Origin: Peribacillus asahii
GTDB lineage: Bacteria; Bacillota; Bacilli; Bacillales; DSM-1321
Direction: 5' to 3'
Assembly (NCBI RefSeq): GCF_003570725.1
Contig: NZ_QWVS01000011.1
Span: 91,062 to 155,061 of the forward strand
Length of the DNA stretch: 64,000 nt
The notes under the pieces are model-generated. The model saw only the letters and a program-made list of their open reading frames with translations, ran no database searches and was not told where the DNA came from. Made by a program: the position numbers and the translations under genes. Position 1 is the stretch's first letter. Every line of letters starts with the position of its first letter. This document shows positions 55,998 through 64,000 of this stretch, piece after piece.

Positions 55998-57209
55998 TTA
56001 AACCTTGAGTCGAATAGGTGCGGCGAATTCCCGCTTTATTAATTCCGTTTGATAAGGCTCTGTTAAGCCTTGGGCAAATACGTTTGTCGCACGTAAATCT
56101 GGTGTAATATCATCATCGTTGTAGACTGATATTTTCGAAATTAAAGGAAGAGGCAGCTCTTTTTTGACCGATTGCAAATACTGTTGTCCCTTTTCCGTCA
56201 TTCCGAGTAAACGAAGGTATGATGGAAAGGACGACGCCTCCATTTCGGCTTGCAAGCTATGCGTCAAAATATGAGTGCATATGCGTTGGATACGTGTCCA
56301 TGTATAGCGTTTTGTTTTCACTTGTGTCACAAATTGTTGGAACGTACTAGAGTGTTTAGCTATATCTAATAATCGATGTTCAATGCCTTCCTCTACTTCA
56401 TAGATGGACGCTAATTCAGCGGCAGAAGAAGTAAGAATTCGATATTTAAGAAGAGGCCAGTACAACTCCCAATGATGAAAGCTTTGATAATAAGTAATAT
56501 ATGTTTCTAAAATAGCAAGGGTTGAATGTGGTACATAGTTAGAAATCGTCTGCATGCTTTGTTTCTGTTCGATAATCGCTTTTCGAATGCCTGTAGCGCT
56601 TGCAATCGCTTTATCGTGAAGCGTTGTTTCGTGATAGCCTGCTGCTACCCGCTTGATTGTAAAAGGTTTTATTTTGTAGTTGTTTGATAAAGCAGTGTGC
56701 ACATATTCTTTGCCAAGAATGTTGTTTGGCTGTGATAGATCTAGTCCTCTTTCATTGGATGAAAGGCTGCGAAAAGCAAGGGAAGCAGCTGCTGGATAAC
56801 TCTTTCCTTCTTTTAAAAACGTTTTTAACGCACTTTTATATTCTGTTTCTTTTTCTTGAAGCAAATGATAGGTATCGAGAAACGGAGCAATCTTTCCGTC
56901 TTCACTGCCAAAGCAGAACGCATCACATTGCATAGCCTCAAGCAGACTAATGGAGCCCCGAGCAAATAATTCGGCGTTGGCTGTTGCGAAACGATAAGGA
57001 AGCTCGATAACAAGGTCTACGCCGCCGCGTAAGGCCATGTCTGTTCGTGCCCATTTATTGACGAGTGCCGGTTCACCACGTTGTAAAAATGAACCACTCA
57101 TTACAGCGATGACTACATCAGCTTCAGTCTGTTTCTTACTTTCTTGAATATGTAAGGCATGTCCATTATGAAATGGATTGTATTCGACAACTATACCAAC
57201 AGCCTTCAT
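55998..57209 (-). CDS. tmcAL: tRNA(Met) cytidine acetate ligase
   Basis: A 403-residue enzyme (YlbM) that makes N4-acetylcytidine at the wobble base of elongator tRNA(Met) from acetate and ATP. The nucleotidyltransferase motif GIVVEYNPFHNGHALHI opens the protein, and ARTDMALRGGVDLVIELP follows. The ATG at 57209 is 5 bases after GAGGTGA. Divergent from yceD. Confidence 0.93.
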   Translation of the reverse strand: MKAVGIVVEYNPFHNGHALHIQESKKQTEADVVIAVMSGSFLQRGEPALVNKWARTDMALRGGVDLVIELPYRFATANAELFARGSISLLEAMQCDAFCFGSEDGKIAPFLDTYHLLQEKETEYKSALKTFLKEGKSYPAAASLAFRSLSSNERGLDLSQPNNILGKEYVHTALSNNYKIKPFTIKRVAAGYHETTLHDKAIASATGIRKAIIEQKQSMQTISNYVPHSTLAILETYITYYQSFHHWELYWPLLKYRILTSSAAELASIYEVEEGIEHRLLDIAKHSSTFQQFVTQVKTKRYTWTRIQRICTHILTHSLQAEMEASSFPSYLRLLGMTEKGQQYLQSVKKELPLPLISKISVYNDDDITPDLRATNVFAQGLTEPYQTELIKREFAAPIRLKV

Positions 57210-57365
57210 TAAGGTCACCTCACGGAAAAAGTTTGTAATTTGGTTTCTACATGCTAAAATAGAAATTCAAGTATAGTTTGAAGTATTTATTCAACATCGT
57301 AAGTATCATTCGTAAAGCTTGCAACATTCGTTAGAATGACTACATTATAGTGTAAAGAAAAAATA

Positions 57366-57394
57366 TTGACAAACGAATAATTGAAAGCTATAAT
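57366..57394 (+). promoter_or_regulatory. Consensus sigma-A promoter of yceD-rpmF
   Basis: TTGACA (57366-57371), exactly 17 bases, TATAAT (57389-57394). Both hexamers are perfect, the strongest promoter in the window, as expected for ribosomal-protein expression. Confidence 0.88.
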
Positions 57395-57422
57395 TATTTT
57401 TGTTGCCTTGAGGTGATTTCAT

Positions 57423-57944
57423 TTGAAATGGACAATTAGTCAACTTCAAAAAATACGGGACAAACATTTGCAAATTGATGAAATAGTGGATGTTACAGAC
57501 ATTAAGGAGAGAGACCCGCAGATTCGCGACGTTTCACCAATAAAAGTAACAGGAAGAGCCGATATTGGTTCAACGAAAGTTACTTTCCACTTGCATCTAT
57601 CGGGTAAATTTATTTTACCGTGTTCCCGAACGCTGGTAGATGTCAACTACCCAATTGATATTGAAACAACAGAAACTTTTCTATTCAAAACAGCAGGCAT
57701 CGAGTATGATGGAGATGATGTGACAATTGTAGAAGGTGATGTTGTGGATCTTTTGCCAGTCATTAAAGAAAATTTATTGCTAGAAATACCGATGCAAGTT
57801 TTCTGTGAGGATGTTAACTCAGAAGAAGCTGCTCCTCAATCTGGAAATGACTGGACCGTTATTTCTGAAGAAGAAAACAAACAGAAAGTGGATCCTCGAT
57901 TCGCAAAGCTTGCCGATTTTTTTGAAAACAATAAAGAATCTTAA
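57423..57944 (+). CDS. yceD: YceD family (DUF177) 23S rRNA accumulation protein
   Basis: A 173-residue protein (YlbN) of the YceD family, linked to 23S rRNA in bacteria and plants. It has the conserved CSRTLVDVNYPIDIETTETF segment and an acidic C-terminal half. The TTG start follows GAGGTGA by 6 bases. Its gene always precedes rpmF, as here. Confidence 0.9.
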   Translation: MKWTISQLQKIRDKHLQIDEIVDVTDIKERDPQIRDVSPIKVTGRADIGSTKVTFHLHLSGKFILPCSRTLVDVNYPIDIETTETFLFKTAGIEYDGDDVTIVEGDVVDLLPVIKENLLLEIPMQVFCEDVNSEEAAPQSGNDWTVISEEENKQKVDPRFAKLADFFENNKES

Positions 57945-58012
57945 TTGAAAGTATAAAAGTCAGTTAATCTGGTTTTTATGGATTTCTTATATTTTTTAAG
58001 GAGGTGGGAATA

Positions 58013-58186
58013 ATGGCTGTACCTTTTAGAAGAACGTCTAAAACTGTAAAAAGAAAACGTCGTACACACTTCAAACTATCTGTACCTGGTATGGTAGAAT
58101 GCCCAAGCTGCGGTGAAATGAAACTTTCACACCGTGTTTGTAAAGAATGTGGGACATACAACGGAAAAGAAGTTGTTAACAAATAA
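58013..58186 (+). CDS. rpmF: 50S ribosomal protein L32, zinc-binding form
   Basis: A 57-residue ribosomal protein starting [20 protein letters not shown]. Two Cys pairs (CPSC and CKEC) bind zinc, so this is the zinc-dependent (C+) form. The ATG at 58013 is 7 bases after GGAGGTG. Confidence 0.96.
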   Translation: MAVPFRRTSKTVKRKRRTHFKLSVPGMVECPSCGEMKLSHRVCKECGTYNGKEVVNK

Positions 58187-58218
58187 TTTCTTTATATTAC
58201 ATCGAGCAATATGCTAAT

Positions 58219-58258
58219 GAAAGCACAGGGATTATATCCTCTGTGCTTCTTTGCTTTT
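58219..58258 (+). terminator. Terminator of yceD-rpmF
   Basis: GAAGCACAG-type arms (AAGCACAG / CTGTGCTT) with a loop, followed by CTTTGCTTTT. Confidence 0.75.
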
Positions 58259-58377
58259 GTTATGTTTAATATAAGTAAAATATAACTTTAAAATGGAAAA
58301 AGTTAAATAAAATTCACAGAATGTTCAATGAATGGTGTAAAATAGAAGAGTGATTAATTAGTTAGGATGGTGAAGGT

Positions 58378-59142
58378 ATGAGTCAGACGGTTTTAGTGGA
58401 AAAAAATGAACGCGGTTACATGAAATTTATTTTACATCGACCAGAAAAAAGAAATGCAGTTAGTTATCAATTGATGGAAGAATTTGAAGCTGCGCTTGAC
58501 CAAGCGGCCCAAGATAATGATGTAAAAGTAGTTGTGATAACAGGTTATGGTGATCGCGCCTTTTGTTCGGGTGGCGATTTAGCTGAATTCCATTCGCTTT
58601 ATACAGAGGAAGAATCTTACGGAATGCTGTCTAAAATGGGAGCAATCTTATATAAATTAGCTGTATTCAAAAAGCCTACTATTGCTTTGCTGAATGGTAG
58701 TGCAGTTGGAGGGGGCTGTGAGATTGCCTCAGCATGTGATTTTCGTCTTGCTAAAAGCGGTGTGAAGCTAGGTTTTGTTCAAGCATCGTTAGGAATTACA
58801 ACAGGATGGGGAGGAGCCTCGATTTTATTAGAGAAAATCCCTTATCAATCAGCTATGAAGCTACTATTGAATGGAACCATTTATACAGCAGAGGCAGCGA
58901 AAGAATTAGGATTTATTGATGAAGTGATTCAAGGAGATTTAGAAGAATGGGAGCGCTTTGTCGATACGATTCTGAATCGTGAGGTAGGCGTCTTGATGGC
59001 TTACAAAAATCTATTAATTAATAAATGGGAAGAGACGGATTTAAAAGGGCGCATGGAAATGGAAAGCAGACAATGTGCAAAGTTATGGGAAACGGATGCT
59101 CATCATCAAGCAGTCGACTCATTTTTAAATAAAACAAAATAA
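58378..59142 (+). CDS. Enoyl-CoA hydratase/isomerase family protein
   Basis: A 254-residue crotonase-fold protein. The CoA oxyanion region is GDRAFCSGGDLAEFHSL, and the second glycine loop is NGSAVGGGCEIASACDF. The usual second catalytic Glu region reads SLGITTGWGGASILL, without a clear catalytic Glu, so hydratase activity is uncertain. It could instead be a hydrolase or another crotonase. Inserted between rpmF and gerR; absent there in B. subtilis. Confidence 0.85.
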   Translation: MSQTVLVEKNERGYMKFILHRPEKRNAVSYQLMEEFEAALDQAAQDNDVKVVVITGYGDRAFCSGGDLAEFHSLYTEEESYGMLSKMGAILYKLAVFKKPTIALLNGSAVGGGCEIASACDFRLAKSGVKLGFVQASLGITTGWGGASILLEKIPYQSAMKLLLNGTIYTAEAAKELGFIDEVIQGDLEEWERFVDTILNREVGVLMAYKNLLINKWEETDLKGRMEMESRQCAKLWETDAHHQAVDSFLNKTK

Positions 59143-59226
59143 TCTGACTTAGTTTACTCTTTTCCCTTCTATCTTTTCTAGTAAGTACATATATATGAAG
59201 AAAAAGCTTGCTTTGGAGGTAGAGAG

Positions 59227-59862
59227 ATGTCAATTGCGAGACAAGATGCATGGAGTCAAGATGAAGATTTATTGTTGGCTGAAGTTGTCTTAAGGTATAT
59301 TAGAGAAGGCAGCACTCAACTTCGAGCATTTGAAGAAGTGGGTAAACAATTGTCAAGAACACCTGCAGCTTGTGGCTTTCGTTGGAATTCTTTTGTTCGT
59401 AAGCAATATAAATCGGGAATCGAGCTCGCAAAGAAGCAGAGAAAAGAGAATAAAGGTCAGAGGGATGTACAATTAGAAGAAAAGCTAGAACGAAAAGTGG
59501 AGAATATGCATGAATGTACTCAACAAGTAGAATGTGTTGAGGAGAATAAGGTGAGTGATTCGGTCTCGTTTCAAGAAATTGTTTCATATTTAAAGAAAAT
59601 GGATGAAACGGCTCGACTATATGAGCAGGAAAAGCAGCAACGAGCTGAAGAACTTGGGGATTTACAGCGAGAAAATCAACAATTGCGTGAGGAAATTAAA
59701 GTGTTACAAAGTCAACTTGTTGTTGTGGAAGAAGATTATCGAGCGCTTTTGCATATTATGGAGCGTGCTAGGAAACTCATTATTCATGAAGATGATCCAA
59801 CAAGTTCAAAAGTGAAGTTCCAAATGGATAAAAACGGTAACCTCGAGAGAGTAAATAAATAA
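59227..59862 (+). CDS. gerR: Sporulation transcription regulator GerR (YlbO), RsfA family
   Basis: A 211-residue protein with an N-terminal Myb-like DNA-binding domain ([20 protein letters not shown], then [18 protein letters not shown]) and a long coiled coil in the C-terminal half. In B. subtilis GerR is a mother-cell regulator of spore coat genes. GAGGTAGAG precedes the ATG. Confidence 0.9.
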   Translation: MSIARQDAWSQDEDLLLAEVVLRYIREGSTQLRAFEEVGKQLSRTPAACGFRWNSFVRKQYKSGIELAKKQRKENKGQRDVQLEEKLERKVENMHECTQQVECVEENKVSDSVSFQEIVSYLKKMDETARLYEQEKQQRAEELGDLQRENQQLREEIKVLQSQLVVVEEDYRALLHIMERARKLIIHEDDPTSSKVKFQMDKNGNLERVNK

Positions 59863-59914
59863 ACTCGTGGCTAAGGGGAGTTTTTGCAACCTCTTAGCCA
59901 CGAGTTTTATTTTG
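59861..59914. terminator. Bidirectional terminator between gerR and ylbP
   Basis: AAACTCGTGGCTAAG and CTTAGCCACGAGTTT form a 15-bp stem with a long loop and TTATTTT. Confidence 0.88.
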
Positions 59915-59929
59915 CAGACGATTGCGCAA

Positions 59930-60379
59930 TTATGGACGCCATACGAGTGGATTTTCACCAAGATCGCGATCCATGTCGTAGGTAATTGGTTCAAAGCCCA
60001 TTTTTGTCCAAAAAGCTTGTGATTGAACCCTCGGGTTTGTTTTAATTGGCAGATGAAAGCTTTTAGCATAATCTACTAAAGCTTTTCCGTAGCCTTTCTT
60101 TTGATAATTCGGAAGTACTTCTAATTTCCATAGCACAAGAAAATCTTGCTTCTGGTCAAAGTAATGATCGAACTTCGCGCTTTTTTGATATAAGCTCATT
60201 CGGGCAACAAGTGTATCTCCGAAATAAATGCCGTAAAATGGTGATTCACTGTCGTTTTCAATGATATTTGCTTCTAAATCATCGAGCATAGATAATTCTT
60301 GTATACCGTATTCTTTGAATTTCTTAAATTCTTCAAGCGTTTTGAAATTCACGAGTAAACGTTCCACTTTGTATTCCAT
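59930..60379 (-). CDS. ylbP: GNAT N-acetyltransferase YlbP
   Basis: A 149-residue GNAT-fold acetyltransferase with the acetyl-CoA loop PNYQKKGYGKALVDYA and a beta4 strand VLWKLEVLP. The substrate is unknown. GGGGGAG lies before the ATG. Slightly shorter than the B. subtilis protein (about 160). Location as in B. subtilis. Confidence 0.88.
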   Translation of the reverse strand: MEYKVERLLVNFKTLEEFKKFKEYGIQELSMLDDLEANIIENDSESPFYGIYFGDTLVARMSLYQKSAKFDHYFDQKQDFLVLWKLEVLPNYQKKGYGKALVDYAKSFHLPIKTNPRVQSQAFWTKMGFEPITYDMDRDLGENPLVWRP

Positions 60380-60785
60380 CTAAAGCTCCCCCTTATATCT
60401 TCCATAAACCCCATTTGTTATCTAGTTGTACAGAATAAAGCGCTCTTTTATTTATGTTTATATCAAGGCTATGTTCATGAATATGGTTGATTTATACGAT
60501 TTTTGACCTATTCGGTGTGAAACTATGTTTTCACACGCCTTTCAGCTCTGCTGAAAGTTAAATGAGTAACAAATCTACAACCGTTATTAATACCTATATC
60601 CAAAAAGAAAACGCTTCACTACTAGTATAACATATTCTATTTTATCCTTCCTATTTAAAGAATAGAATCAAAATAGGTTGCTTGTTGAGAGGGGATTCTC
60701 TTATTCTTACAAACCTATATCTGCTTCTGTACTATAAGTGATTAGGTTAAATGTGATAAAATAGGAATAATTATGGAGGTAATTT
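60380..60785. other. Intergenic region between ylbP and panE
   Basis: No gene was seen. It holds a GTGTGAAACTATG palindrome (60514-60539) followed by a CTTTCAGC/GCTGAAAG hairpin (60539-60557) and an ATTCTATT/AATAGAAT inverted repeat about 60631-60668. The panE ribosome site GGAGGT is at its end. Confidence 0.45.
60514..60559. repeat. Second copy of the GTGTGAAACTATG palindrome
   Basis: GGTGTGA / TCACACGCC arms around AACTATGTTT share the core GTGTGAAACTATG with the perfect palindrome at 46613-46658, then an independent 8-bp hairpin follows. Confidence 0.5.
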
Positions 60786-61667
60786 ATGAAAATAGCGATT
60801 ATTGGAGGCGGAGCAATAGGTTTATTGTTTGCCAATTATTTGAGCCAATCACATAGTGTAACCGTATATACAAGAACGGAAGAACAGGCTGCGCGTTTAA
60901 ATCATGATGGATTAAATTTTATGAGAAACGGGGAGGTGCAAACGAAAACAATTACCGCGAAAAAATTAGCAAACAATGTGGAAGGTGCACAATTGGTGAT
61001 TGTCACGGTTAAGCAATATCAGCTTTCCGATGTTTATTCGTCGATTCAATATTGTAAGCAGCCCCTGTTATTTTTGCAAAATGGCTATGGACATATTGAA
61101 TTTCTAAAGAAGCTAGCTTCACCTTCTCTTTTTGTTGGGGTTGTTGAGCATGGAGCTTTAAAGCATGATTCACATACAGTTGAACATACAGGGGTAGGTA
61201 AAACAAAGCTTGCTGTTTTTAGAGGGAATGAAAGTGAACTGCCGTTTAGACATGAATCGATAGAGCTCTTTCCATTTGAAGTGTATGAGGACTATCATTC
61301 TATGTTGCTTGAGAAGTTGATTGTCAATGCGGTTATTAATCCGTTAACGGCTATTTTAGGTGTTCCAAATGGAGAGCTTGTTACTAATGCAGCATATGCC
61401 AAGTTAATGGACACCTATTTTCAGGAACTAGCGTCGATTTTGCATATAGATAATCCGGGCCAAGCATTAGAGTATGTGAAGGCAGTATGTCGAGGAACAT
61501 CAGAAAACCGTTCGTCCATGCTGAAAGATTTAGAGCATGGACGTCAAACAGAGATTGAAGCCATTTTAGGATACGTTCTTTCACAAGCGAAACAAAATGG
61601 ACAGGAACATCGTTTGATTGATTTTCTTTATACGATGATTAAAGGTAAAGAACAGAAGGAAGGCTGA
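60786..61667 (+). CDS. panE: 2-Dehydropantoate 2-reductase
   Basis: A 293-residue NADPH enzyme of pantothenate synthesis (YlbQ). The nucleotide loop is IIGGGAIGLLFANYL. The catalytic Lys region is EKLIVNAVINPLTAILG, and the substrate-binding RSSMLKDLEHGRQTEIEAI motif is near the C-terminus. With coaD, it belongs to the pathway to coenzyme A, although the genes are not adjacent. Confidence 0.94.
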   Translation: MKIAIIGGGAIGLLFANYLSQSHSVTVYTRTEEQAARLNHDGLNFMRNGEVQTKTITAKKLANNVEGAQLVIVTVKQYQLSDVYSSIQYCKQPLLFLQNGYGHIEFLKKLASPSLFVGVVEHGALKHDSHTVEHTGVGKTKLAVFRGNESELPFRHESIELFPFEVYEDYHSMLLEKLIVNAVINPLTAILGVPNGELVTNAAYAKLMDTYFQELASILHIDNPGQALEYVKAVCRGTSENRSSMLKDLEHGRQTEIEAILGYVLSQAKQNGQEHRLIDFLYTMIKGKEQKEG

Positions 61668-61672
61668 TAGTA

Positions 61673-62065
61673 GTGGAGTTTGTTGTATCCGCATTCGTGG
61701 CAACATTCGTAACATTACCGATTCTCGGATATATCGTTTTTTTTACTGTGGCAAAGCAAATGACAAAAAACCACCGCAGGTCTGTTCGTATTGCGATGGA
61801 TTTAAGTACTATATTTTTTATTTTTGCTGTTAATTATTTGATTATGGTGATTTGGAATAAGCAGCTTTTTTGGGTATTAATGTTGATTGTTTTAACAATC
61901 GCCTGTACAGTTGTTCTTGTCCACTATAAGGTAAAACAGGAAATTATTTTTCCAAAGGTTCTGAAAGGGTTTTGGAGATTAAACTTTGCATGCTTTTTTT
62001 GTACGTATTGTGCTCTTGTCTTGTATGGGTTAGTTACTAGAATTCTAAGGGTATTGCTCTTCTGA
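61673..62065 (+). CDS. DUF3397 family membrane protein
   Basis: A 130-residue protein with four membrane helices and a basic first loop (KQMTKNHRRSVRIAMDL), matching DUF3397, which typically lies between panE and bshC in Bacillus. The GTG start is preceded by GAAGGAAGG. Five bases after panE, so likely one transcript. Function unknown. Confidence 0.82.
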   Translation: MEFVVSAFVATFVTLPILGYIVFFTVAKQMTKNHRRSVRIAMDLSTIFFIFAVNYLIMVIWNKQLFWVLMLIVLTIACTVVLVHYKVKQEIIFPKVLKGFWRLNFACFFCTYCALVLYGLVTRILRVLLF

Positions 62066-62269
62066 TACTGCATAACCTGTTAGTACATACGACTTGAACT
62101 ATGTTAAACAAAAGCTTAACGATGGTTATATCGAATGTTAAGTAAGGTGATGAGGGCAAGCAATGAATTCTTGTATAATCTAACCTAGTTAAACCATTTT
62201 GTGAAGCTTTCAGCAGTGTTGCATAAAATTCGGCTGTTAGGCAACTTTTTTTATTTTTTTGACATAGCG

Positions 62270-62278
62270 TGCTATACT
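62270..62278 (+). promoter_or_regulatory. Extended -10 promoter of bshC
   Basis: TGCTATACT forms an extended -10, 40 bases before the bshC start. A TTGACA-like sequence lies only 8 bases upstream, too close to be its -35. Confidence 0.4.
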
Positions 62279-62318
62279 CAAAAGTACTGAAGATGCAGAG
62301 AGAGGGAGTAGTACATAA

Positions 62319-63947
62319 ATGGAGATGAAAGATCTCGAGTTACCATCTTTAAATCGGTTTGCTTCGGATTATTTACAAGGGCTTCTCGAAGTTGAAGATT
62401 ATTTTCACTATGATTTGTCTAGTAAAGACATGTACCATAATCGATATAAAGAATTAATGAATCGAACGTTTCTGCGCCAAGAGGTGGCAGATTATATAGA
62501 GAACTATATGGCAAGATTGCCAAAGAGTGAAGCTGTAATGAATAGTATTTCGGACTTGCGTAAGGAGGAGTCCGTTGTCGTAATAGGTGGACAACAAGCT
62601 GGTTTATTAACAGGTCCATTATATACGATTCATAAAGTAATCTCGATTATTAAATTGGCTAAAGAGCAAGAAGAAGTGCTTAAGAAGAGAGTTATTCCCG
62701 TCTTTTGGATTGCAGGGGAAGACCATGACGTAGCAGAAGTAAATCATGTCTATGTGATGAAAGAGGGGAAACCAACTAAGAAAACATATCCTTCCTATCA
62801 GCCGTTTAAAACGATGGTTTCTGATATTGAATTAGACGCACAGGTTATGCAACAGTGGTTTGAGGAAATTATCGAAACGTATGGTGAGACAAATTATACA
62901 AGTGCGCTGCTTGCCAATATGAAGACTATTTTGTGTCGTTCTCAAACATTTGTTGATTTCTTTTCGGCGCTTATCCATGAATGGTTTCATGAATATGGTT
63001 TATTGTTGATTGATGCAGCAGATCCGCGGTTACGACAATTAGAGGCGCAATTTTTCACGCAAATGGTAGAGTGTCATGAAGATATTACGGCAGCCGTATG
63101 TGCGCAACAAGCGTTCATTCAGGAACAAGGATACCGACGAATGATTGAAATGGATGCGAACGCTGTGAATTTATTCTATTACCATCCAGAGAAGAAAGAC
63201 CGCTGCTTGTTAGAGAGAAACAATGGGCAAATTATTGGAAAAAATGGTGAATTACGTTTTACAAAAGAAGAACTTTTACAGACGGCGAAAGATAGTCCGG
63301 AGCGGTTAAGCAACAATGTTGTTACACGTCCGTTAATGCAGGAGATGCTCTTTCCGGTACTAGCTTTTATTTCAGGTCCGGGCGAAATTGCTTACTGGGC
63401 TGAATTAAAGCGGGCTTTCGATTTATTCGAGATGAAAATGCCGCCGATTGTGCCAAGGCTTAATATTACGCTAGTAGAGCGCGGGATTGAAACAGACCTT
63501 CAGGAAGTTGGTTTGGAGCTTGAAACGGTTTTAACAGAAGGAACAGATAAAGCAAAAGAAAGTTATTTGGAATCTGTTAAAGATCCGCTGCTTGAACAGT
63601 TGTATGACAAGATGAAGCGAGATTTACAAGTTAATCATCAACAGTTATCAGAGCATGCTGCTCGACTAGATAAAGGACTTCAATCTTTGCTGCACAAAAA
63701 CCGCTTTTTTATTGAGCAGCAGTTAGACTTTATCTATGGAAAAATGGAAGCGAGCACGAAAGAAAAAAATGCCGTTGTCGTCCGTAAATACGATCGAATC
63801 GCTCAATCTTTGTATCCGCTACATTCTCCTCAGGAACGAATTTGGAATATCTTTTATTATGTAAATAAATATGGGCCGGATTTTGTACAGGATTTGATGG
63901 AGCTTTCGTATAGCTTTAATAATCAGCATAAACTTATATATGTATAG
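62319..63947 (+). CDS. bshC: Bacillithiol synthase BshC
   Basis: A 542-residue enzyme that adds cysteine to glucosaminyl-malate, the last step of bacillithiol synthesis. Family segments include SVVVIGGQQAGLLTGPLYTIHK, IPVFWIAGEDHDVAEVNHVY and VLAFISGPGEIAYWAELK. A long coiled coil near the C-terminus is typical. GAGGGAG precedes the ATG. In B. subtilis (yllA) it lies just before mraZ and the division cluster. Confidence 0.94.
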   Translation: MEMKDLELPSLNRFASDYLQGLLEVEDYFHYDLSSKDMYHNRYKELMNRTFLRQEVADYIENYMARLPKSEAVMNSISDLRKEESVVVIGGQQAGLLTGPLYTIHKVISIIKLAKEQEEVLKKRVIPVFWIAGEDHDVAEVNHVYVMKEGKPTKKTYPSYQPFKTMVSDIELDAQVMQQWFEEIIETYGETNYTSALLANMKTILCRSQTFVDFFSALIHEWFHEYGLLLIDAADPRLRQLEAQFFTQMVECHEDITAAVCAQQAFIQEQGYRRMIEMDANAVNLFYYHPEKKDRCLLERNNGQIIGKNGELRFTKEELLQTAKDSPERLSNNVVTRPLMQEMLFPVLAFISGPGEIAYWAELKRAFDLFEMKMPPIVPRLNITLVERGIETDLQEVGLELETVLTEGTDKAKESYLESVKDPLLEQLYDKMKRDLQVNHQQLSEHAARLDKGLQSLLHKNRFFIEQQLDFIYGKMEASTKEKNAVVVRKYDRIAQSLYPLHSPQERIWNIFYYVNKYGPDFVQDLMELSYSFNNQHKLIYV

Positions 63948-64000
63948 AAAGAGACAGGTTTTGAGCGAGGGCACTGAAAAACTTACGTTTTTAATTTTTG
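63948..64000. other. Window end
   Basis: 53 bases after bshC with no start of a further gene visible. Only a short run past the stop, which could precede mraZ. Confidence 0.4.

Noticed and set aside
62259..62278. TTGACA followed by TATACT before bshC as a normal promoter
   Set aside because: The spacing is only 8 bases; the TATACT is better explained as an extended -10.

Overview
The window is about 64 kb of low-GC Firmicute chromosome. It matches, almost gene for gene, the B. subtilis stretch ktrC-rnjA-rpoY-ykrA-def-ykyA-pdhABCD-(sr1)-speA-yktA/B-suhB-yla-pycA-cta-ylb-bshC, so the source is a spore-forming member of the Bacillaceae. Markers of this are RNase J1, RpoY, GerR (YlbO), YlbJ, YlaJ, a YjcZ-family peptide, bacillithiol synthase BshC, AGGAGG-type ribosome sites and frequent TTG/GTG starts. 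The species cannot be named from the sequence alone. It is not B. subtilis itself, because its trp genes form a complete trpEGDCFBA operon behind two tRNA(Trp) T-box leaders.

Layout. 1-5.5 kb: the end of a KtrC-type potassium channel subunit, RNase J1 and RNA polymerase epsilon, an unannotated 27-residue peptide gene, a HAD phosphatase, peptide deformylase, a YjcZ-type sporulation peptide and the YkyA lipoprotein. 6-11 kb: the pyruvate dehydrogenase operon pdhABCD. 11.3-14.3 kb: a small membrane protein, a DUF1885 protein, the dual-function RNA SR1 with its peptide SR1P, and arginine decarboxylase speA. 14.5-23 kb: a nitronate monooxygenase, yktA, tandem T-boxes and the seven trp genes. 23-32 kb: yktB, ykzI, suhB, typA and the yla cluster. 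32.4-44.6 kb: pyruvate carboxylase, then heme A synthesis and caa3 oxidase genes (ctaA divergent from ctaB, then ctaCDEFG and a DUF420/CtaM-like gene). 44.8-59.9 kb: the ylb cluster (yugN-like, ylbC, ylbD, ylbE, a lipoprotein, ylbF/ricF, ylbG, rsmD, coaD, ylbJ, ylbK, ylbL, tmcAL, yceD, rpmF, an enoyl-CoA hydratase, gerR). 59.9-64 kb: ylbP, panE, a DUF3397 protein and bshC.

How the genes work together. Pyruvate dehydrogenase and pyruvate carboxylase sit at the pyruvate node and feed acetyl-CoA and oxaloacetate into the TCA cycle, while the cta genes build a terminal oxidase for respiration. SR1/SR1P, with two exact matches to the CcpN operator consensus plus a cre-like palindrome, links carbon status to RNA and GapA biology next to arginine decarboxylase. 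The trp operon reads uncharged tRNA(Trp) twice before transcription reaches trpE.

The least explained content lies between genes. There is a family of at least six related structured repeats (58 to about 283 bp, both orientations) just downstream of genes or terminators. There is also a second small palindrome family, two or three candidate small-protein genes outside ordinary annotation, an apparent CTG start for ylbC, and no ftsW between ylaN and pycA. I found no CRISPR array, prophage, transposase gene, rRNA or tRNA.
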